Of a stretch of DNA of 45,203 nucleotides, positions 40,256-45,203 are shown one piece after another. The position numbers were made by a program, and so were the translations under genes. This stretch comes from a virus. Where the stretch lies: positions 1-45,203 of IMG/VR virus record IMGVR_UViG_3300035016_000004; one strand, written 5' to 3'. The stretch's first letter is position 1, and each line of letters starts with the position of its first letter. The notes under the pieces are model-generated. The model was not told where the DNA came from. It worked only from the letters and a program-made list of their open reading frames with translations, and did no database searches.

Positions 40256-40995
40256 CCACCAAGGAACAGCTATCGACTGAGAGGCTGGATGAAATGCTGG
40301 CGGATTGTGAAGGCGCGACGATGGTCGGCATTGGAGGGTGGCGCTACACGGCGACCGTCACTTTCGACACCATGCGCGAAGTCCTCACCCTCGCCAAGTC
40401 TGCCCTGCGTGGGGATGGCCTCTCCCTAGTTCGGACTGCCCTAAACCGCGCTGAGGCATTCGCTTCGGACTACGAGTTCGACAGCGACGAGGGCTGCCAC
40501 ACGCCGTCTGACATTGAACGCATGCTTATGCTCGACATGCTAAACGGGCTGTTCGATGACGAAGAGTTCGTCAAAGCAATCACCCGACCCCTCTCCGCTA
40601 TCAGCCTATCCCCTGCGGGTGGGGGTGATGCCTGCGGGACGTGCGGCGGGACTGGCGAGATTGACCAGTTTGCTGGCGGCGGGTGGCCCGGACAGGCAAT
40701 GCAACACGTTCCGTGTCCCGACTGCGCCACCCTCTCCCAGCCCAATACCCATGAGGGGGAGGCTGTGGCTTGGCGACCCACCTATGAGCAGATCATCGAA
40801 CTGGTGGAAGCCTGCCGAGTGCGCAGGGACAAGGCGGGCGAAAGCTCGCGTATGATGTCCAAGTGGATCAGCGAAGGTCTCAACGCCCTCTACGCCCATC
40901 CTCCACGCCCTGAAACAGTGACGGATGGCACGACGAAGCGCCCAAGTAATTGGGGTGAGTGGGAGCGCCAGCAGCAAGAGAGCGAGCGAGAATGA
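40252..40995 (+). CDS. Hypothetical protein with DnaJ-like zinc knuckles (247 aa)
   Basis: N-terminal half is helical (EQLSTERLDEMLADCEGATM and LSLVRTALNRAEAF). The middle (about 127-160) has CGTCGGTGEID and later CPDC, a two-knuckle zinc site like the DnaJ type (C-x-x-C-G). The C-terminal 70 residues contain WRPTYEQIIELVEACR. It is coupled by ATGA to the DpdA-like gene and may be an accessory, but no direct evidence exists. Confidence 0.7.
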   Translation: MTTKEQLSTERLDEMLADCEGATMVGIGGWRYTATVTFDTMREVLTLAKSALRGDGLSLVRTALNRAEAFASDYEFDSDEGCHTPSDIERMLMLDMLNGLFDDEEFVKAITRPLSAISLSPAGGGDACGTCGGTGEIDQFAGGGWPGQAMQHVPCPDCATLSQPNTHEGEAVAWRPTYEQIIELVEACRVRRDKAGESSRMMSKWISEGLNALYAHPPRPETVTDGTTKRPSNWGEWERQQQESERE

Positions 40996-41594
40996 TCGCT
41001 CTACTCGACAATGGGCAGGACCTAGACCAGTGTGCCGCCGAGTTAGGCTGCGACGTTGGCCAGTTATTGACTGCTCTTACTCGCTACACATTGCGCGACC
41101 CGACGAAGCCATGGGCAATCGACAATGGCGGGTACAAAACCCTCGACATCCCAGCGTTGCTGGCACTGCTAAAGCGAGAGGAGCATCACAAGGAAGCCTG
41201 CCTATTCGTCGCCGTCCCCGACATTGTGGGGTCTGCGCGGCGCACGATTGAAGTGTTTGAGCACTGGAAGCCTCGGCTGCAGGGATGGAAGCTAGCCCTA
41301 GTTTGTCAGGACGGCCAAGAACACCTCCCGATCCCATGGAATGATATTGACGCGGTGTTCATCGGCGGCACTACCGCATGGAAGTGCGGCCCCCATGCCG
41401 AACACATCATCCGCGCCGCCAAAGCGCTTGGGAAGCATGTCCACGCCGGACGCGTCAACAGCCCCGAACGCTTTTCACATTTTGAAAAGCTCGGTGCTGA
41501 CACCTGTGATGGGACGGGCATCGGACGATACAGCCACATGCGCGAGGCAGTAGCCGGGCGCGACAATCAAAGGACATTGCTCGATGCAGTTTAA
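40992..41594 (+). CDS. DpdA-like / tRNA-guanine transglycosylase superfamily enzyme (200 aa)
   Basis: The chain has the order of TGT active-site segments: AIDNGGY with Asp44 (compare DSGGFQ of TGT), VPDIVG with Asp77, FIGGTTAW (GG at 125-126), HAGRVNS, and GADTCDGT whose Asp173 aligns with the TGT nucleophile. The C-terminal zinc-binding C-x-C-x-x-C of tRNA TGTs is absent and the length is about half, as in phage DpdA enzymes that insert a 7-deazaguanine base into DNA. It is immediately followed by a queuosine-precursor transporter gene. A tRNA-acting or unrelated TIM-barrel function is possible but less likely. Confidence 0.82.
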   Translation: MIALLDNGQDLDQCAAELGCDVGQLLTALTRYTLRDPTKPWAIDNGGYKTLDIPALLALLKREEHHKEACLFVAVPDIVGSARRTIEVFEHWKPRLQGWKLALVCQDGQEHLPIPWNDIDAVFIGGTTAWKCGPHAEHIIRAAKALGKHVHAGRVNSPERFSHFEKLGADTCDGTGIGRYSHMREAVAGRDNQRTLLDAV

Positions 41595-42201
41595 GACAAT
41601 CGCCGCCATTGCTGGTTTCGCCCTCACGGTCCCCGCCGCCAACTGGCTTATTGGGAATGTTGGGACTCAATTCGAGCCGAACGGACCCCACCTCATTCCC
41701 GTAGGGTTCGGGCTCATGGCCCCTTCGGGCGTGTTGATGGTCGGGGCTGGCCTAGTCTTGCGTGACATGGTGCACGAACTGGGCGGATGGCGCACCGCTT
41801 TTGCCGCAATACTTGTCGGCGCTATCCTGTCCTGGTTTGTGGCGCCGCCTGCATTGGTTGTCGCATCTGTGGCGGCATTCGCCCTGGCGGAGACTGCGGA
41901 CCTTCTTGTCTATGCGCCGCTGAGAAAGCGCCGTCTCGGGCTTGCCGTGCTACTCAGCGGGATAGTCGGAGCCGCTGTGGATAGCGCGGTGTTTCTATGG
42001 CTCGCCTTTGGTTCGCTCGCCTTTATCGAGGGGCAGATCCTCGGAAAGGTATGGATGAGCGCTGCGGCGTTTCTGGTGCTATTCGCCGTCCGCCGTTGTT
42101 GGTTCGGGCATCGGTGGGGCACGGTCGAAGCGGGTGGGCCTAACGGCTGGTTGCTCGCCAAATGCGACCGCTGCGGCCACTGCCCGAACCCGATGGTGTA
42201 G
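41584..42201 (+). CDS. VUT/YhhQ-type queuosine-precursor transporter with zinc tail (205 aa)
   Basis: About five or six transmembrane segments (roughly 6-24, 39-58, 70-100, 113-136 and 145-165). Motifs include GLVLRDMVHELGG, ETADLLVYAPLRKR and VDSAVFLWLAFG, typical of the VUT family that imports preQ0/preQ1 or queuine. The last 35 residues after the final helix hold CDRCGHC, a knuckle not usual in the family. AAAGGA precedes the ATG, which overlaps the DpdA-like stop. It should feed base substrate to the upstream enzyme. Confidence 0.85.
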   Translation: MQFKTIAAIAGFALTVPAANWLIGNVGTQFEPNGPHLIPVGFGLMAPSGVLMVGAGLVLRDMVHELGGWRTAFAAILVGAILSWFVAPPALVVASVAAFALAETADLLVYAPLRKRRLGLAVLLSGIVGAAVDSAVFLWLAFGSLAFIEGQILGKVWMSAAAFLVLFAVRRCWFGHRWGTVEAGGPNGWLLAKCDRCGHCPNPMV

Positions 42202-42274
42202 ATCATGACCACTAACCCGAATACCGCAGCCCTCCGAGCAGCCCTGTCCATTAATTGTGAGGTGAAGTGATGGG

Positions 42275-42439
42275 CTATTCCGGCTTTGAACGTTGCCGCC
42301 GCTTTATCTCGCGCTCGATAGCCTCTCGGATCATGTCGAGCCTTGGCTCCGCTTCGGACAGGACAGCGTCTATCCTTGCGGTTGTCCCTTCGGCCAACGG
42401 CAAGCGCAACTGCTCGGTCCATTCCTTTTTGCGTCCCAC
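42275..42439 (-). CDS. Ribbon-helix-helix DNA-binding protein (54 aa)
   Basis: RLPLAEGTTARIDAVLSEAEPRLDMIREAIEREIKRRQ in overlapping pieces (VGRKKEWTEQLRLPLAEG, then ARIDAVLSEAEPRLDMIREA) matches small CopG-type regulators. Start taken at GTG 42439; longer starts at 42520 or 42514 lie inside the dyad and add a non-family N-terminus. TTGACT-17 bp-TATTGC upstream puts transcription at or near the GTG, so the mRNA may be leaderless. It opposes all neighbouring genes. Confidence 0.65.
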   Translation of the reverse strand: MGRKKEWTEQLRLPLAEGTTARIDAVLSEAEPRLDMIREAIEREIKRRQRSKPE

Positions 42440-42487
42440 GCGGGGAGCAATAGCGTGAACATGATTTTGAGTCAAAGCGCACCTATT

Positions 42488-42527
42488 CGTGTACACGGTA
42501 TTGACTTGTACCATGTACATGATACAA
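42488..42527. promoter_or_regulatory. Two dyads and plus-strand promoter between RHH and next operon
   Basis: A 10-bp perfect palindrome CGTGTACACG (42488-42497) and a 22-bp near-perfect dyad (42506-42527, centred on ATGTACAT, two mismatches) lie 24 bp apart between divergent genes. TTGACT at 42501 and TACAAC at 42523 could be -35/-10 for the plus-strand genes. The RHH protein is the obvious ligand, giving an autoregulated divergent switch. Confidence 0.6.
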
Positions 42528-42559
42528 CTTCAATCAGGAACACGATTGGAGCGCGGAAA

Positions 42560-42883
42560 ATGACCAAGCATCCTACGAACCCCGGCCTTTACTGGGCAAC
42601 ACTCGATGACGGCAATGGTAACATTGAGGTCACTGTCCTGCGAGTCGAGGCATTCCAAGAGACGCCCCTTGACGAAGCGGCCATGTGTCACTTCGCAGAT
42701 GCCAGAGATGGCGACCTGCAATTCGAGGTAAAGGGCTTCGCGCCACAGGTCGTCAGGCCGTGGTGCACCATCTATCTCGGCTACCGCACTTCAACGAGCC
42801 GTGACGAGGTTCTGGTGACATGGCACGGCCCGGTTAAGCCTCCCGCATCGGCTCGCAACCAGAAGGCTGAGGTGACGGCATGA
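42560..42883 (+). CDS. Hypothetical protein (107 aa)
   Basis: GGAGCG six bases before ATG 42560. A compact mixed protein starting MTKHPTNPGLYWATLDDGNG, then IEVTVLRVEAF, with a VVRPWCTIYLGYR strand near the middle. Starts the last rightward operon, under the dyad/promoter. It may be a metabolic or inhibitor protein; unknown. Confidence 0.65.
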   Translation: MTKHPTNPGLYWATLDDGNGNIEVTVLRVEAFQETPLDEAAMCHFADARDGDLQFEVKGFAPQVVRPWCTIYLGYRTSTSRDEVLVTWHGPVKPPASARNQKAEVTA

Positions 42884-43020
42884 CGTGGATCATCATAGCC
42901 CTTGCTATCCCAGTCTATGCCCTCGGGCATGGGCTGGGCATGCTTCATTGCCGATACATCATTGGTCGGTGGCCCGAGAAGAACGGCTTTCGTGCAATTC
43001 CCAAACAGGTGCAGCCATGA
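42880..43020 (+). CDS. Membrane micropeptide (46 aa)
   Basis: ATGA overlaps on both sides. One hydrophobic segment (MTWIIIALAIPVYALGHGLG, the first twenty residues) and a basic tail. The coupled junctions make coding likely; no family known. Confidence 0.55.
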   Translation: MTWIIIALAIPVYALGHGLGMLHCRYIIGRWPEKNGFRAIPKQVQP

Positions 43021-43421
43021 CCCTAACCGACCAGGGACAGGCAACAGGCGATTGGCATATGGAGGCGATCTACGAACAGATCGAGGAACTCCAGCAAGCC
43101 GCCAAGCAGACCGGCAGCGAGCCTATGGAGACGCTGTTTTCCGACGCTGCCGACATGGCGCTTTGGCTTCTTTCCGCTCTGGAGCAGATGCGCCGCGAAC
43201 GGGATGAGGCGCGGACGAGCCACCAAGCCGCCCGAGAAAACTTCCTGACCATGCAGGGCGCGGCTGCTGAACTGCTCAAGCGCGCCACCGCCGCCGAAGC
43301 CCGTATCAAGCGGGCAGAGGAAGTCGTGAGGACCGTTGCTGACGAGTTCGACGGCACAGTCACCAGCGCGGAGCGCATGCGTGATACAGCCCGTTCATTC
43401 CTTCAGGAAAGCGGTGAATGA
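43017..43421 (+). CDS. Coiled-coil hypothetical protein (134 aa)
   Basis: Start overlaps the previous stop as ATGA. Nearly all helical, with heptads in ALEQMRRERDEARTSHQAAR and AAELLKRATAAEARIKRAEE. Such proteins in early phage operons are often Ea8.5-like or coiled-coil regulators; unknown here. Confidence 0.65.
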   Translation: MTLTDQGQATGDWHMEAIYEQIEELQQAAKQTGSEPMETLFSDAADMALWLLSALEQMRRERDEARTSHQAARENFLTMQGAAAELLKRATAAEARIKRAEEVVRTVADEFDGTVTSAERMRDTARSFLQESGE

Positions 43422-43615
43422 CCAAGACGCCAAACCCCGGCAGCGCAGAGGCCATCGAGCAAGGATGCACATGCCCCGTCATAGACAACCACTACGGACG
43501 CGGCGTTCCCGTGGGCAAGGACGGTGCACCGCTATTCTGGCACAGTGAGAAGTGCCCACTGCACGGTCGCATCGCCCTTCAGGATAGCGGGGAGGCGGAC
43601 GGCAAGCCGTCCTGA
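43418..43615 (+). CDS. Small conserved Cys-rich protein (65 aa)
   Basis: NPGSAEAIEQGCTCPVIDNHYGRG and SEKCPLHGR match a short conserved protein seen widely in alphaproteobacterial phages and genomes. Three cysteines and a His (C17, C19, C46 and H49) could bind zinc. Coupled to its neighbour by ATGA. Function unknown. Confidence 0.75.
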   Translation: MTKTPNPGSAEAIEQGCTCPVIDNHYGRGVPVGKDGAPLFWHSEKCPLHGRIALQDSGEADGKPS

Positions 43616-43619
43616 CGCC

Positions 43620-43883
43620 ATGAAGCTACCCGCCCCGCCCAAGCGCATGCTGACCAAGGACGAGGCCGCAAGTTATTGCGGCTTCCCGACCACTGCACGC
43701 TTCGAAACTGCATGCCGCACCCACGTTGAGCCTGTGAATTACGGTAACTGTGTGCGCTATGATCGCGTCCGGCTCGATGAATGGCTGGACAGCATGACCG
43801 CTTCTCCGGCTTCTCTTGAGCAGAGCATCATCGAGGCCGCTTTCAGTGCTGGTAAAGGTCGTGGGCATAAAGCGATACAATGA
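43620..43883 (+). CDS. Excisionase / MerR-type HTH candidate (87 aa)
   Basis: MLTKDEAASYCGFPTTARFE resembles the N-terminal helix of excisionases and AlpA-like DNA-binding proteins, and RYDRVRLDEWLDSM is the typical wing/helix end. It lies directly upstream of the integrase, as excisionases do, and overlaps it by about 38 bp. It probably bends att DNA and directs excision. Confidence 0.8.
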   Translation: MKLPAPPKRMLTKDEAASYCGFPTTARFETACRTHVEPVNYGNCVRYDRVRLDEWLDSMTASPASLEQSIIEAAFSAGKGRGHKAIQ

Positions 43884-45000
43884 CCGGCATGGCCGGCCCA
43901 GGCTCTATTACCGGCGCAAGGGCTGCCCGACCGTCGCCCTGGATCCGAGCCTGAGCGGCACCGAGCTGGCCGCCGAGGTCAACCGGCTGGACAAGCTCTA
44001 CAAGCCCTTCGCCATCCGCGCGAACACGCTGCGCTCGCTCGTGGCCGCTTACCAGGACAAGTCCAACCACTGGAAGGGCCTACGGCAGCGGACGCGCGAC
44101 GACTACGAGCGCGTTTTCAAGCTGCTCGGCACCACCCAGGACAACACGCTGTCGGTCTTCACTCCCCCGCTAATCGCCGGTCTTCGTGACAAGGCACGCG
44201 ACGAGAACGGCTTCAAGTTCGCAAACCAGATGCTTGTCACGCTCAACAGCGTCTTCAGCTTCGGAGTCGAGTATGGGCATGTGCCGTCGAACCCGGTATC
44301 GGAGATCAGCAAGATTGCGCGGCCGACCGACCTTCCCGAGGCGAACCGCCCATGGACGCCCAACGAGGCTGTGGCACTGATGAAGGCGCCGATCTATCTC
44401 GCGGCACCGATTGCCATGGCAGCGTATCTCGCCCTGCGCGAAGGTGACATCCTCAAGATGTCCAAGGCGGCGATCACTGAGCGACTTTTGGCTATCACGA
44501 CGAGCAAGACCCGACGGGCGCTCGAGTTGCCCGTGTGCGATGATCTCTGGTCGATTCTGCTGGCCTACCAGAAGTGGCGAATGGCGCTTTGGGATGCGAA
44601 GCGCGAGCGCGCAAGGAAGCGAAGGCCGCTAGAAGACGTTCAGGACCTGGTGACGACGATGTTCGTCAACTCCAGGGGAGCAGCGTGGACGGAGGATGGC
44701 TTCAGGACGTCATGGGGGAAATGGCGCGACCAACTCGAGGATGCCGAGAAGATCGGCGCCGGGGTCACGTTCCATGGCGGACGGCATACCGTCGCCACCA
44801 TCCTCGCTGAGTGCGGCTTCGAGCCCCAGCAGGTGAAGCATCTACTGGGCCATGGCACCGAGACGATGACGGAGCACTATCAGCGCCGCGCCAAGCGCCG
44901 CGGCATGCTCAAAGACATGACCGACGCCGTACAAAAGGCCTATCGGCTGGGCGGTGAGAATGTCGTCCTGCTGGGGCAAGTCGGGAACGAGAACGGCTAA
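43846..45000 (+). CDS. int: Tyrosine recombinase integrase (384 aa)
   Basis: Catalytic residues are all present: Arg198 (LREGD), Lys221 (TSKTRR), His310 and Arg313 (FHGGRHT), His336 (LLGHG) and Tyr345 (MTEHYQRR). A SAM-like core-binding domain precedes them at about 60-150. GTG 43846 is preceded by GAGG nine bases upstream and overlaps the excisionase gene; an upstream TTG (43816) or downstream GTG (43861) are alternatives. It recombines attP with the 3' end of tRNA-Trp, 77 bp downstream. Full-length, intact. Confidence 0.95.
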   Translation: MLVKVVGIKRYNDRHGRPRLYYRRKGCPTVALDPSLSGTELAAEVNRLDKLYKPFAIRANTLRSLVAAYQDKSNHWKGLRQRTRDDYERVFKLLGTTQDNTLSVFTPPLIAGLRDKARDENGFKFANQMLVTLNSVFSFGVEYGHVPSNPVSEISKIARPTDLPEANRPWTPNEAVALMKAPIYLAAPIAMAAYLALREGDILKMSKAAITERLLAITTSKTRRALELPVCDDLWSILLAYQKWRMALWDAKRERARKRRPLEDVQDLVTTMFVNSRGAAWTEDGFRTSWGKWRDQLEDAEKIGAGVTFHGGRHTVATILAECGFEPQQVKHLLGHGTETMTEHYQRRAKRRGMLKDMTDAVQKAYRLGGENVVLLGQVGNENG

Positions 45001-45023
45001 CCTGCGGTCTGCCCGTTCTAACC
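44997..45023 (+). promoter_or_regulatory. Candidate integrase arm-type sites, right arm
   Basis: CTAACC begins at 44997 (spanning the integrase stop) and again at 45018, in the same orientation as the two left-arm copies at 178 and 219. The spacing is 21 bp. Recurrence on both prophage ends is the main evidence. Confidence 0.35.
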
Positions 45024-45076
45024 GTTCACATCTGTTCTGGTAGGCGACCGGAGAATTTCTCAACAATCGTAAGTAG

Positions 45077-45128
45077 TTGCGCCTGGCAGGGGCTGGGGGA
45101 CTCGAACCCACGACCCTCGGTTTTGGAG
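45077..45128. repeat. attR: attR, 52-bp direct repeat
   Basis: Identical to attL at 76..127. It lies 76 bp after the integrase stop. It covers the 3' part of tRNA-Trp, so phage DNA restores a complete tRNA after integration. Confidence 0.95.
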
Positions 45129-45159
45129 ACCGATGCTCTACCAACTGAGCTAAACCCCT
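45084..45159 (-). tRNA. tRNA-Trp (anticodon CCA), integration site
   Basis: A 76-nt cloverleaf on the minus strand. The acceptor AGGGGTT pairs with AGCCCCT (one G-U), the D arm is AGCTCAGTTGG, the anticodon loop CTCCAAA gives anticodon CCA, the T arm is GGGTTCGAGTC, and the 3' CCA is encoded at 45084-45086. Its 5' half is host DNA (45129-45159) and its 3' half lies within attR, so it is functional only because the phage carries the same 3' sequence. Confidence 0.97.
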
Positions 45160-45203
45160 TCAGGCGATGGCTTGTCTAATGGCAATGGGCGCGTTTCGCA
45201 AGA

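Larger units (their letters stand above)
76..45128. mobile_element. Complete temperate siphophage prophage in tRNA-Trp
   Basis: The element is bounded by a perfect 52-bp direct repeat. It carries integrase, repressor, replication, packaging, head, tail and lysis genes, so it looks complete. Its unit length is 45.0 kb. Head genes are HK97-like (Terminase_1, portal, ClpP-type protease, coiled-coil delta-domain capsid) and the tail is long and non-contractile (tape measure, tail tube, no sheath). No broken essential structural gene was seen. Whether it can be induced cannot be judged from sequence. Confidence 0.97.

Noticed and set aside
42267-42458. 63-codon plus-strand open frame
   Set aside because: The ribbon-helix-helix gene on the minus strand explains this stretch much better.

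Overview
The window holds one complete temperate siphophage genome integrated in a bacterial chromosome. A perfect 52-bp direct repeat (76..127 and 45077..45128) bounds 45.0 kb. The right copy lies inside an intact tRNA-Trp gene (anticodon CCA) on the minus strand, and the left copy is an orphan 3' fragment of that tRNA. The host is most likely an alphaproteobacterium, probably Hyphomicrobiales (Rhizobiales). This rests on the high G+C, a GapR/DUF2312 domain, a GTA-like tail-tip layout, DUF4326 and small Cys-rich proteins familiar from that order. No species can be named from the sequence.

Layout. Only short host flanks are visible (1-75 and 45129-45203). The late region (378-24571) runs leftward on the minus strand. 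From its promoter-proximal end it encodes a small secreted peptide, HNH protein, small terminase candidate, large terminase, portal, ClpP-like prohead protease, HK97-type capsid, head-tail connectors, tail tube protein, two tail chaperone frames joined by a likely -1 frameshift, tape measure, tail tip proteins and a receptor-binding fibre. It ends with a tail-anchored endolysin and several small membrane proteins. Two cargo genes interrupt it: a PAPS-type sulfotransferase next to the fibre gene, and a plus-strand secreted protein between the tape measure and chaperone genes.

The middle minus-strand block (24740-32283) carries control and replication genes: a Cro-like protein, a LexA-type winged-helix protein, a GapR-ParB fusion, zinc-ribbon proteins, an N4/N6 DNA methyltransferase, a DnaA domain-IV protein, an HNH nuclease, a winged-helix replication protein with internal direct repeats, and a NusG-like protein. 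A UUCG-capped terminator lies just after the NusG-like gene and before the structural genes, and two more hairpins with T-tracts lie inside the late operon. This arrangement suggests processive antitermination.

The rightward block (32346-45000) begins with a CI-type S24 repressor. Three operator-like dyads separate it from the Cro-like gene, and the same motif recurs over a second promoter near 34.98 kb. Many short, translationally coupled genes follow, including a C5 cytosine methyltransferase, a DUF4326 protein, an HNH nuclease, a compact tRNA-guanine transglycosylase-like (DpdA-like) enzyme directly followed by a VUT/YhhQ-type queuosine-precursor transporter, a ribbon-helix-helix regulator with its own dyads, an excisionase candidate and the tyrosine integrase.

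The most interesting units are the DpdA-like/VUT pair (a likely minimal 7-deazaguanine DNA-modification module), the GapR-ParB fusion, the NusG/terminator arrangement, the sulfotransferase cargo beside a shortened antirepressor, and the secreted protein on the opposite strand of the tail operon. At least ten supported genes are under 60 codons.
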